From Hermodice carunculata (Eukaryota; Annelida; Polychaeta; Eunicida; Amphinomidae), in assembly GCA_964020975.1 (NCBI GenBank), contig OZ026616.1:80758474-80822473 (forward strand): DNA of 64,000 bases, read 5' to 3'. This document shows positions 24,189 to 64,000 of the stretch, one piece after another. The notes beneath the pieces are model-generated. The model had not been told where the DNA came from, made no database searches, and worked only from the letters and a program-made list of their open reading frames with translations. The first letter of the stretch is position 1; every line of letters begins with the position of its first letter. Position numbers and translations under genes: made by a program.

Positions 24189-24415
24189 TTAACCATTTCC
24201 CCTTAAAAACAGGGGAAAAGGGCTGGTGGTCAAATGTTGTCTGTTTCAACATTTTACACTGATTTCAATCTGAATGAAAAATGATTTGCTTATGTAAATG
24301 AGACGTGTGAAGGTAATGTGACCCAGCTCAGTGGCTTTTCTTTAGCATGCAACCCATGCAGAGCAAAGCTGTTGACTCGGACTTAATATTGGTCGTTTCA
24401 AGGGGGAGAGAGTAA
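24189..24415 (-). mobile_element. piggyBac-like MITE, degraded copy
   Basis: It starts TTAACCATTTCCCC and ends AAGGGGGAGAGAGTAA. It shares ggtcaaatgttgtctg and gcaaagctgttgac with the reverse complement of the element at 26893-27132. The central hairpin has been lost. Confidence 0.5.
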
Positions 24416-24917
24416 GTGTTGCATTTTGCATTGAAAATGCTGCCCACCCAATCCCAATAGGGATGGAGTGTAATAATTGCCAACACAATGGGCATTTATG
24501 TAGGGACAAGACAGCATCAATCAGTTCAGTTCCCCAAAATGATTTTGTTTTCTGTGATTGCTGGTTTGTGGATACCAGTATCAGTTAGTAGATGTGATTT
24601 GCCACACTTGGTACAGGGCCTACCCTTATGGCAAACCTGTTGTCTGTATAAGTAAATTTCAAGACAGGACAGCTGAAAATGTTGAGAGTAATAAAGAGTT
24701 AACTTACAACTTGTCCAAATTTTACACAAAAATCATTACTGTAAAGCCAAAGCCCTTTGGAATGGCTTTTCTGTGCTGTTGGTTGGAAGGTGAAATGATG
24801 CTTGCTTGCAACTTCTGCATTCTTGATGCAACTTCTGCATTCTTGAGAAAAGATGAAGTTCAGTATGATGTATTCACACTGCCTCTCCCCCCCCCCCCCA
24901 AAATGAAGTGAATGAAG

Positions 24918-25505
24918 TAAAACTAGAACAGACTGATTTTCCAACAGAAAATCAAATGTCTCCCAGTGGAACACTTAGGTCTCTGAATAAGCTACAGGTG
25001 ATAACAAATTACAAATGACCAAGTTTGCTTGAAAATTACAATCCTATTTTAGCTCTCACCTAGCTACATTACTCTAGCAATTTTCATCAAGTTCTTCAAG
25101 ACTTATTGCAGAGAAACCAATTTGACATAAATGACCCTGTGACCTTGAAAATTAGGTCAAGGTCACCCAAATACGATCCCAACCTAGGTCTTGCCAAGAT
25201 ACATAATCCTACCATGTTTCATTAAATTCCATCCTGTTCTTCATGACTTATCGAACGGAAACCAATTTCACATAAGTGACCCTGTGACCTTGAGAATTCG
25301 CTCAAGGTCATCCAAATACAATCCCAACCTAGGTCTTGCCTAGATACATAATCCTACCAAGTTTCATCAAATTCTGTCAAGTCCTTCAAGACTTATCGCA
25401 CGGAAACCAAGTGTTGAAGAACCTGAACAACAACAACAACAAGAAGCAGAAGAAACCGGCACTAAAACAATATGTCCCCCGGCTTCCACTGGAAGACATA
25501 ATTTC
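24918..25505 (+). mobile_element. Non-autonomous repeat, family B (short copy)
   Basis: The start (aactagaacagactgatt, cagaaaatcaaatgtct) matches 35139 onward. The end has aacaatatgtcccccgg followed by a short hairpin and acataat, matching 36470-36511. Two internal units of about 143 bp share gtgacc(t)tga...tcaaggtca and cccaacctaggtcttgcc. Before the end lies a short (AAC)n-AAGAAG tract, at the position where the other copy carries about 300 bp of GGA/GAA repeat. Confidence 0.6.
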
Positions 25506-26892
25506 TATGATTACGGAAAGTGAAACAGAAATGTTGAAAGTTTTTGTGAACAGGGACAAATATACAAATCTGCAACAGTTCATTATCTTTTATTTTAAAT
25601 ATACACTGAAGATATATTTGTCTGACCAATGATCCAAGTTAACAGTAGGAAAGTGGTGTTTTGGATCTTCATGAAGTAGTATCAAATTGGATATAAACAG
25701 GAAAGCATTTCCTGCTCAGCCAAGCATCAAGTGCCTGCAATTTCTGTGGAGACCCCAGCAAAATGGCTGCCTGTAACAGCACAATGTGGTTGAGCAGGCA
25801 AATTAATTTTTTCCAGTCTAATTGTATTTCAATATATACATATATATACATTCCAAGTTGTATTATTGTACAAATTGGACAAATTAATTTTCACTCTTAA
25901 ATGATTGGTGGATGTTTAATGTGCATATATGATAAAATTACTTTTCTATAACATCATCCCCATGGATACTGGAACAGAAGAACCACAGCATTGTAGGACA
26001 TACTGGTCTTATGCTGTCCTGTAATAAACATATTCTTTAACTTTGATGCTCAAAGCAGCCAAAAGTGCTCAGCTGTTGTCCGCTTTAATGTTTGAACTTC
26101 ATTGTAGTTAATGGAAACAAAAAATTGAATAGGAATTGCAACAGAGGCCTCTCGGGATATGTTATAGGCCAACATTGTTGTTTGGTACAGGTATGTCATG
26201 TAATACAACTGGCCCTAAATTACATAAACAGCCAACCCCTACAAAGGCAAGTGGTTGGATGTAGCCTTATTCTAAGGGATGGTTCAACATTATCATCATT
26301 TTTGAATTAGTTCTTAGGGTACTAAATCTCATGCCCCCCTCCCCCCTCCCCCAACTTAGTACTGATAAATGATGATCTTCTAGGAAATGATAACAAAATA
26401 CATGTACCACAAAATTTGGATTACAAATGACAATCATTTTCTTTTATCTGTGGAAGTGTAGGTCCATTTACTGCACCCCCCCCCCCCCCACCATATTGAA
26501 ATTAGAAAAATGATTACAATGTTGAACCATCCCTAACCAGTAAAATGTTGATTCCATTTTTAAGTCACAACTTAGTTTATCATATGATGTTGCATCCATT
26601 GCTAATTTCACATTTCCCCTACTTCATCTCAAGAACTGCAGGCTAGATCTTATTCAAATTGTCATCTATACATCAGCTCATTAAACAGGTAATGCTCTGG
26701 TTTTCCCATCTATTTTTGTGCTCTTTTTTTTTACTTCTCCCAAACCACGTATTGGGTTCTCTTCAACATGGTAGGAATTCAGCTTGACCCAATCTGCACC
26801 AAAGATGTTCATTAGATGGGAGTAAGGTCATATTCTGATCTGTAACAAATCATTTTGGAGCAATGCAATGATCAATGAGAATACATGTATGT

Positions 26893-27132
26893 TTAACCCT
26901 TTCCCCCTTGAATTAAGACTGAGTCAACAGCTTTCCTTGGCATGGGTTGGGCACTAAGTGTCCAACCCATGCCAAGGAAAGCTGTTGACCTGGGGCATGT
27001 GATCTTGATAAGTCTCATGTACATTTTTCAGTCAAATTGTTTTTCATAACCGTTGAAATTAGTTGAAACCACTTAAGCAGACGACATTTGACCATCAGCC
27101 GGTTTTGGCCGGTTTAAGGGGGAAAGGGTTAA
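26893..27132 (+). mobile_element. piggyBac-like MITE with TTAA ends and central hairpin
   Basis: The element is flanked by TTAA at 26893-26896 and 27129-27132. It has terminal inverted repeats CCCTTTCCCCCTT and AAGGGGGAAAGGG. Near one end is a hairpin at about 26929-26989 with a stem of roughly 28 bp (ttccttggcatgggttgg). TTAA target duplication with CCC ends is the signature of piggyBac-class elements. It has no coding capacity. A degraded relative lies inverted at 24189-24415, and a remnant may lie at about 38640-38790. Confidence 0.75.
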
Positions 27133-29806
27133 GCAGTTTTCTCCAAAATCATACACCATTCACTTCAAATTTTGATGGATATGTACCTTGGTGGAATCTT
27201 AGTAAAACTAGTTAAGTATCTGGGTCACTCACATTCACGTACTGTCACCTCAAAGTGAACCTAGGCAATGTTATGCTTGTCTTAGTTCAAATAGATAAGA
27301 CTGTTACTGAGTTCAAGCCAGCTCAGGTTGGGGCTTAATTTGGCATGAATGTATGCAGGTCAGCTGAGTATGGGCTTTTCACACACCCGTCTTGGTGGCA
27401 TACAATAAATTGTCATCTGCTTTAAAAGTTTTTGTATGTATTTCATGCTGATGGAAAACATTTTCAGGGAGAATTTTAGATGTGGTCTATCATGATAGCA
27501 TGCCCCAGGTCGAGCTGACCTTGGGGCAGTTGGGGAAGCCCAGACTGGCAGTCCATGGGAAGGAAAGTTATTGACTTTGGTGTTCTGACCAGTAAGGGTT
27601 AACAGACACATCAACTTTTTCAGAGAATTCACTGAATTCAGTGAGTTATGTTTTAATAATTTGAAAGAAAGTATGCCTTTTTTGGTCTGAAAGTTCCAAA
27701 ATTGTCATTTTCAGAAGGGGAGGGGGTTATGTTTCCTGGTTTTTCTTCTCGGTCAGGCTCATGTCTGGGTAAATGATCCAAATACTTGACAGGCAACTGT
27801 ACATATATAAATAACGGTATCAACTATTTGAAATAACTCACAAGAGGGTTACATCTTTTTATGTTACCATTATTTCATGTTCTTATCAAAAGTATTAACG
27901 GGCAAGCAATGTATTAAATTGTTTGGGGAATTTTTGCAATTCAGCATTTTGTTTCTTCCATAACAGGCAGATGAGGTACCAACACGCTGTACATGCCCAT
28001 CATGGGTTATTACAAGTAAGATTGTATTTTGGGTATATGGCTGTGCAGTGGTTTTCCTACTACCAATTGTTACTGGATCTTTCTCTTTTTTTTTTTTTTG
28101 GCAGTCATTTGGTCGGTGAAGACTGCACATTGTCTTAGCAGTATAATAAAGCATTATCAAGGCTGGCACCCACATGCAATTTTACCTAGGAATTTGAACT
28201 TTCCACGTGCATGATGAAAATCAAACAAGAACAAGAAATCTCTTGTTCTGGGACAAAAACTGAGCAAGGTTTAGCCTTGAAGGCACATTAAAAGTAAGAA
28301 TGCTCTGGCATACTATGTGTATTACCTGGGAAATATTTGACTAACCCTTTTCAGTTTATGTAGCTTATCACATCATTTAATGTTGTGGACTGTACTGCTT
28401 TCATGGTGAAATAAATGTTAATTTTTAAGTGATTGTACTTGCAACAAAGCCAAGTGAAGCAAGCTGCTTGTCTTGCGTTTTGAAAACTTGAGTGCACAAG
28501 TTGCATTTCAAAAATTGATTAGTATTTTGCCATTTACAAGTGCAAATTAATTAGCCAAGCATTCAAGTTACCCCCAAATTGATGAAAAAATCATGGCCAT
28601 TTTCTTCAGCAAAAGGCAATGTAAATCCTGTTAATTTGTGCATTGAATTCATCTGTGTATAGGTCAATCCTTATGTCATGTTGCAGTATGTGTATTGGTT
28701 TTCCCTCCTACATGCATAGTAGTAGAATATCAGATTTTTGTTAGCACTGCCAATACGAGTCTGCTTACTTTGTGCCTGAAACTTGATCATAGTTAATACA
28801 TTTGTCACGTTAAAGTTCATTGTTTCCCTTATGTCTATATGATAGAAAAACATCTGGGGAAAAAAAGATTAAAAGTGCAATACAGTCTTTTTATTTTCAA
28901 GGTATATTATTGTACACTGTTTTTTAGGAAAGGAAAAGTAACAGAGACTTGGGTCTTGAAGATACGGGGGCAAACTTGACCATTTTCATTTTTTGGACAT
29001 CTTACAGATGTAAAACATTAAGAGCAAAGTGCTAGATTAGGTGACGGGCTTGAAGATGAAGATACTCGTTAAGTACATGTACTTACGTTACATATCCCAT
29101 TAAATGTAATCATTAAATGATTGTAACTCTGCTAAAAACGGGTATTTTTGTCCTTATTAAATCTGTTACAAAGTAGCAATTCATATAGCAAGCAGACACT
29201 CCCTTATGGGTCTTATTTTCATGTTATCAGGTAAGCGAGATGACATGGTCCCAAAATAAAGGGACGAGGAAATTGAGAAAATATCCTACTTACAGACATT
29301 GGAAAATAGGTAATGGATGGGAATATTTAAGCACACATTTTTCAGTTTGAGTTTTTGAGGCAGTCATACCTTGGTCTAGAATTAAAGAGATGTATTATTT
29401 TTTTTTTATATAACAAAAAAAAAAAAAAAAAAATCAGAATATAATATACAAAGAATTAAGGCATACAGCTGTCTCACTGCTACCAAATTATACCCGTGGC
29501 TTCAATAAGCTTTCTACTGGAAGTGGATTAATTGTACGGTATATTGGCGGGTGATAACCAATGGGTTAATGTTCAAACAGGGAGTGTTAACCCTCTCCTG
29601 TGGTTCAGCAGCTTTACTTTCCCAATAAAAAGCAACTGAATTAAAAAGAAGAAATGTTGATTTGGGAAGTTTCAGGAAACAGTCTTAACTAATTACGATA
29701 TTCATATGATACAGGCATTGAAGTGTAGATTTTACATGGTCAGGCAATTCGCGCTGCAGACTTGTCACATTTGTGCTTGAATGAAAACTATTGTGAAGAA
29801 TTTCAA

Positions 29807-29985
29807 TACAGTGACACCTGTTTTGAGAGACCACCCCTAGGGCAAGCCAAAAAGTGGTCACATAAGGCAGGTGGTCTCAATATAGGTATAATATGGGAAA
29901 GATAGCAAAAAGGACATAGTAAACATGGTCTGAAAAGGCAGGTGGTCTTTCATCAAAGTGGTCTCTCAAAACAGGTTTCAATGTA
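29807..29985. mobile_element. pogo/Tigger-like MITE, copy 3
   Basis: The left end is TACAGTGACACCTGTTTTGA. The right end (tctctcaaaacaggtttcaatgTA) is its inverse, with TA on both sides. Gagaccacc and ggtggtct motifs inside are inverted copies of each other. Confidence 0.65.
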
Positions 29986-31399
29986 TTCCTATGTAATCTT
30001 ATATCCAGTTAAGTATACGAGAGAATCAGGGTTTGGTACTGGCAGAGTTAATATTTTAAATCCTGTAGACAGCCAGGTGTACATGCTTTAGTCAATGGCT
30101 TACAAGGGATTGTTGATGTCATCATACAGGGCCTATTGAATTTGTAAATATTGTATCCTCATCGTACAGCAACATTGTAAATTATTTTGCCAAAATAAAA
30201 AAAGCTTCATTTGTACGTAATTATAGTCTTCTAGTTTTTGTGCTTAGCAAGTCCATACAATACGTATGGCCTGGGATCTAGGATCAATATTGTCAGTACA
30301 TGTCCCAGCTGACCCAAAAGTTCATTTCCAGATGGTAGCAGGTGGTCAAACACTGACAATCAATTATTTACACAACCTAATTACATTGTATCTTAACCTT
30401 CTCCCTCCTAGAGAAGCCACAGTGCTTTGATGTCCAGTGTCATCTGCCTTTGTTCTTTCAACTGTTAAAGACACTTTGAGTGAGAATTCTCAGCACCCCC
30501 CCCCCCCCCCCCAGTCTCGTGCCCCTGGTCAGCTGCTTTGCTTGGTGTCAGGTGGACAATTGGTATCCAACCTGCACCTGGAGATGGTTTTATATTTTAT
30601 TCTACTGTGGTTAAATCAAGAAGAGCACCCTTGTTGCTAAAGTGAAAACCATATGGGGCACTTCAATGTAGCTTCTAGTATTTCATACTTTTGAAAACCC
30701 TCTTCGAAAACTACATATGTTTGAAATAATATTGTAGGGTCCTAAGATTTAGAATATATTTAAAACAATGAAAAGGATACAAGTTCTGGTAAAACTATTG
30801 GAAATTATTTTGCATTAAGGGGTAGTACACTTTGCGATTTTCATGTAAAAATATGTAATTTTCATTCATTTTTCATGCAAGACTATCAAAAGCATGTATT
30901 TTCTGAAAGCAAACATTCGTCTAAATTTAAATTCACTATGGAATTTCAGATTAACCATAACAGTTATTTCAATTTAATTCTACTTAAAATTTGCAAAATT
31001 TACATAAAATGAAAAAATTGCAAGTTCAAAAATTAACATACAAGTTAGCTTGTAATATCAAATTAAAGCTAGCACCAGTGTCTAAAAAAGATATCTCAGA
31101 TTTTTTTTAAAAAGGGCTTGGGTAATTTTTTATAGATCATTGAAATTTTGTTGAAATTGTCAAAATTTTGAATAAAATTTAAAAAAATTTAAAATTTGAA
31201 CTAAACCATTTATGAAAAATTTGAGATACAGTTTTGCAGCCAACAATGTGCTCTGTCTATTTTGACCAAAACCAAATGTTTATCTGGAAATGTGTTTGAG
31301 TTTTTTTTGGATATACTCAAAATATGAAAAATTTGATTGTAATTAAAAACTAAGTATAATATGGAAAACTGTGCCAACTTTTGAACTTTATAGGGTTGA

Positions 31400-31655
31400 A
31401 AAACTGAAATTTTTAGTAAGCTTCATCAAATATTTTTCAAGGTCATTACACACTTAAAAAAAGGACATTTAATTCAACATGCTGATAAAGAATAAGGCGA
31501 GTGATGCCAAATATACCACACACGTGCATCGTGTGGAAGTTTGATATGGATGACCTTGATTAATTTTTTAAGGTTGTGGATTGAATAAATTCAAGAAAAT
31601 TATTTTTGGGTGATGGTGGTCAGCAGAGCATTGGGCTCATGGGGTCCTTGTTTAC
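31400..31655 (+). repeat. 3' end of a family A repeat
   Basis: The stretch aaggttgtgga...gggtgatggtggtcagcagagcattgggctcatggggtccttg matches the 3' end of the family A elements at 12196-12224 and (inverted) 33149-33231. An AT-rich tract of about 30820-31400 precedes it. Confidence 0.5.
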
Positions 31656-32572
31656 CACTAAATCAGTGATCATGGAGCCAAAGGGCAGAGCAAGAAGAGT
31701 GCAGTAAACATGGAAATTGGTCTGTTTGGCAGGCAAATGCCACCCAGAAAATCAAATCATTAATGTCCAATGCACCTAGTGGTACCTGCTCCACAGATCA
31801 TCTTTCATGGAACACCACACATCTTTCTGTGACTGGTCTTTCATAACTCTGAAGTCTACTTCTCTTGACAAATTTACCTTTATTTTGAGACCATCTTCAA
31901 TATGTGACCACGCTTTCCTGGTCACAGGAACAGTCTTGGTAGCAGGTAGTCTTAGTACTATATTTACATCATTTCCATAATTTCCTATGGAGACAAATTA
32001 CATAGCTTTGCTATCTGCATTGTAAGAGCAGTCTAACTTACTTATAAGCCACACCCAAATTTGTAGTAATTGGGATGTGACAAAAATGTCTAATGCAACA
32101 GGAGTACTGGTATACTGGGGGGGTTATGCTGGATGGACAAAATGGCACAGCCTGTTCTGCTATTTCCAGTGTCGTATCACCACTGTGTTATATTTTGGAA
32201 ATTTCCATGCAATGTTTTCATCCATAATTGAAATGCAGAGGCATTTTTATGCATCCAATGCTAAAAAGTAATGAAAATGTAAATATTATGTCATGGCAGT
32301 CCATGTTTACTTCACATTTTACAACTGACATCAAAACTTCACCTCCATATGCCAAAATACCGAGGAATTGTGGATCCCAATCCTTTTCAAAGCAGCCCCC
32401 CCCCCCTTCCAAAAAAAACCCAAAAAACATCTGTTTATTTTTACACACATTTCAGCATCTGGGCCAGATATTGAAAGCACAGCTTGAATGTTCCTGAACA
32501 CACACTGAACATCGCTTTCTTTTCATAGTATGTAGATAAAGAACCCATGATCAAGATTTGTAGTTTATTATC

Positions 32573-61538
<28,966 letters not shown>

Positions 61539-61640
61539 TTTAGCCTTTTATTACCTCTTATGTTGATATGTTGTGTCTTCCAGCATCATTCATGTCAGCA
61601 TGTGTGGTAAAGGTCAAGGTCGTTGATTGGTGCAAAAGGA
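61539..61640 (-). promoter_or_regulatory. MRPS26: Proximal promoter of MRPS26
   Basis: On the - strand, upstream of the start, lie a CCAAT box (complement of attgg, 61626-61630) and tcaaggtc on the + strand at 61614-61621, an ERR-type nuclear receptor site (TCAAGGTCA consensus) next to an aggtca half-site (61611-61616). ERR sites are common in promoters of mitochondrial genes. Use here is inferred. Confidence 0.4.
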
Positions 61641-61674
61641 GAAATAACAATTGTAACTGGAATTTTTTGCGAGC

Positions 61675-61676
<2 letters not shown>

Positions 61677-61750
<74 letters not shown>
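61677..61750 (+). repeat. (TTTC)n microsatellite at the 3' end of a LINE
   Basis: About 18 TTTC units. On the - strand they directly follow the LINE 3' UTR as (GAAA)n, so they probably grew from the element's A-rich tail. Confidence 0.95.
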
Positions 61751-63365
61751 TTCTTTCCAAGTTCATTTTCCCTTATGAATAGACACTTTATTGACACAAC
61801 CTAATACAAAGGTATAGTCTAAGTGGTAAAGCTGCATATGAATTCACACAAAAGACATATATAGATTCAAGGGAGGCTTCACATCATCACTAATTGACAG
61901 GTGCAACCCAGTGTAATTGTTAAAAACCCAGTTTGTCGTACCTTTTCTCAAAAATTGAATTGATATATTTAATGACCAGTGCTCGTACTATGTCATTCCC
62001 ATCTCCCATGGTCATGATAAATTTAAACTTACTATTATCGTCCATCTGTGGATTACAATAAGACTGCAGATCATGTATATTAGCCAAATCTGTAAAGAAC
62101 TTGTGTCTTTCATTCAGTAAGACACTACAATGTAGAATAAAGTGGAATTAGTCCTCAATTTTGTTCAAGTTGCACAATTTACAGAAACGTTGGTCTGCAG
62201 GTGTGGAAGGGCGAGTGTACCTTCCAGTTTCAATGGCCAAAGTGTGTGTACTTAATCTTAGTTTAGTGAAAATTTTTCTTTGTTTTACTGACATATTCTG
62301 ACGTAGGTAATACTCAATTTCGAAACCAGATTTAAATTTGCAGTAGGTTCGCAATTTGTTAGAGTTGTTGTGCTGACCATTAATTAGATTTAACCACTGC
62401 TGCTTATACATAGCCTGCAGATTTTCTCGCAGCATTTTAACAGTACGTTGGGGGTTGTTCCCTCCGAGATTAAACCATGTCTCTTGCATGCCTACACAAT
62501 CAAGTATTTCTTTAACATGTTTGACCCAACTATTATTGTCATTCATTAGTAGTACATAATTCTCAAGCAGTGCTTAATACACCAAGGAGTTCTGGTCACT
62601 TTTTTTGAATGTGCAACCAATATTTGATAGCTTTGCAAATAGATTCAATTAGTACTGGGAAACTCCCTAGTTCACCCCTGACTGCCGCGTTTGAGGCTTT
62701 CCTGTGTACACCAAGAAGATACTTGCAAAAACTGACATGCAAACTCTCAGCAGGAGGCTTGTCACAAAGTGATAATAGGTTGTCACCGTTTAAATTTTTC
62801 ATGTAAAATACACTCCACACCTCACTACCATGCGAAGCTATTGGTAGTATTAGTGACTTGAAAAGTTTGGTAGCAAGATTTATATTATTGTTTACTGGAT
62901 ATTGGCGTAATTTAAATATGGCTTTGTTTGCCTGGTCTTTCAGTTTTATGGCAGCAAGAGAAAATGTGCCAGATAGACTGAACTCAATGCCAAGATAACA
63001 GTATCTCTGGGTTTTTTTAATTTCAATGCCATTGAGTGTGAAAATAGGAGAGCTAATTTTCCTGCCAGTTTTATTAAAGATCATAATTTTTGTTTTGTCT
63101 AGGTTAACAGACAATTTCCATTTTATGCAGTACTCATGTAATCTGTCAAGTGAAGATTGTAAGCCACTTGACGAATCAGAAAGGAGGACCAGGTCATCTG
63201 CATATAGAAGGCTATTCAATTTTGTGTCGTACATTTCTACAGGATCGCATGTTGAGTCAAAAATATCAGGTAAATCCGACGTAAACAGATTATACAATAA
63301 AGGGCTGAGCACGCAACCCTGTTTGACTCCTACATTGGAATCAAAGGGGGTATGACATAACACCC
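61677..63365 (-). mobile_element. 5'-truncated LINE (RT core to 3' end), broken
   Basis: On the - strand the element starts inside the reverse transcriptase at 63365. Recognisable are DSNVGVKQGCVLSPLLYNLF, LLYADDLVLLSDS (YADD), the NLDKTKIMIF block, the AIKYWLHIQK block and KLRLSTHTLAIETGRYT with CKLCN...HFILHC. It continues to a 3' UTR with AATAAA near 61785 and the (GAAA)n tail. The breaks are a frame change in the A-run near 62602, a stop near 62575 and a stop near 62147. It resembles the LINE at 39536-43661 in its Cys/His tail, so the two may be related families. Confidence 0.88.
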
Positions 63366-64000
63366 CTCAAACTTATAGCAGCAAGATATCTATAAACGTC
63401 CCTCTATAAATGAACTGGGTATCTATTAATGCTCTTGTCCAGCCACGAAGTCTGTCAACCAGACAGTTTAATTTCGAAACGCCTATGTGGAGATAATACT
63501 TTACTCTCTACTGATGATCCCTGTTAAGTCTTGCTGTATTGAGACATAATTAAGTAACTGTGATCTACAAAGTATTGTGCGTTAACTTAAGAGGTATTGA
63601 TATACATCAAAACATATCATTCATTGTGAGTAAAATCTGTTTAGCACTGCCTGTCCCAAAATCATGAAATGGAGAGAAAAAAAAACAGCAGAAAAAGTTT
63701 CAAACGTGACAAAACAAGGATCATTAGTGTCCGTAGCACACATGTCGAGACTGGAAGGTACAACAAGGTACTAACAGATATTTGACTGTAAGTGTAACTT
63801 CTCTGCAGCTCAGTTGGTTGAAATCAATATCATTTTTTGCTTATGTTTTCATACTATTATATTTATATTTGGTGTTTTCGTTAGCATTGAAAGAATACAA
63901 AACGTTTAGACGTTTATTTTTCCATGAATGCAGTCGATTAGTTGTCCACGTGTTAAGCAACCTCCTTGTAGTACAGCGCAGTGACGACGTCAAGACTTAA
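63366..64000. other. Unassigned end of window
   Basis: I saw no gene, repeat family or known element. The open frame at 63782-64000 starts with an ATG but has no recognisable protein pattern. Confidence 0.6.

Larger units (their letters stand above)
22601..32572. other. Region between TAPT1 exon 11 and the 3' end of MRPS26
   Basis: No protein-coding gene was recognised over about 10 kb. The last TAPT1 exon and 3' UTR should lie in the first part. Recognised contents are repeats at 23266-24075, 24189-24415, 24918-25505, 26893-27132 and 29807-29985, an AT-rich stretch at about 30820-31600 and homopolymer C runs at 24886-24899, 26477-26490 and 30496-30513. Confidence 0.6.

Noticed and set aside
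27967-28211. Possible last exon of TAPT1 after a good acceptor (ttccataacag)
   Set aside because: The reading frame gives a long, unconserved peptide with a phenylalanine run from a T tract, unlike the short conserved C-terminus of the family.
63795-63830. tRNA-like cagctcagttggttga
   Set aside because: Only an A-box-like motif is seen, with no B box or stem pairing downstream.

Overview
This window is animal nuclear DNA: spliced genes with small exons and long introns, AT-rich non-coding sequence, many nested repeats and non-LTR retrotransposons, and no bacterial gene organisation. The repeat style (accTTGACCt/AGGTCA-rich interspersed repeats, short hairpin MITEs, frequent tacatgta, marine-type LINEs) suggests a marine invertebrate such as a hemichordate, lancelet, echinoderm or mollusc. 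The species cannot be fixed from the sequence alone.

Three host genes are supported. (1) TAPT1, a polytopic DUF747-family membrane protein linked in vertebrates to cilia and axial patterning, runs on the + strand from an ATG at 2164 through 11 recognisable exons to 22600. Its short last exon was not found. (2) MRPS26 (mitoribosomal small-subunit protein mS26) runs on the - strand in four exons, from 61538 down to 32573. (3) A + strand gene with an SGNH/GDSL-hydrolase-like fold (coding exons at 55942-57982, possible first exon and promoter near 45.7-45.8 kb) lies inside the roughly 23-kb first intron of MRPS26. It lacks the expected catalytic residues.

The rest is mostly mobile-element material. 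0.37-1.45 kb holds a foldback element built of short palindromes. The TAPT1 introns hold tRNA-derived SINE copies, tandem duplications, hairpin MITEs, a minisatellite and a decayed Crypton-like tyrosine recombinase (15.4-16.2 kb, - strand). 22.6-32.5 kb has no recognised gene, only repeats including piggyBac-like and pogo-like MITEs. 33.1-37.1 kb is a nest of three non-autonomous repeat families, one carrying about 300 bp of (GGA)n/(GAA)n.

Three LINEs sit in or beside MRPS26. One with L1-like ORF1 (39536-43661) has a clear 10-bp target-site duplication. A Jockey/CR1-like element (about 49.3-53.3 kb) has an uninterrupted 1181-codon ORF, a 2A-like NPGP motif and a TAATG junction with a short upstream ORF. 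A 5'-truncated element (61.7-63.4 kb, - strand) ends in a (TTTC)n tract just upstream of the MRPS26 start. No tRNA, rRNA or CRISPR array was recognised.
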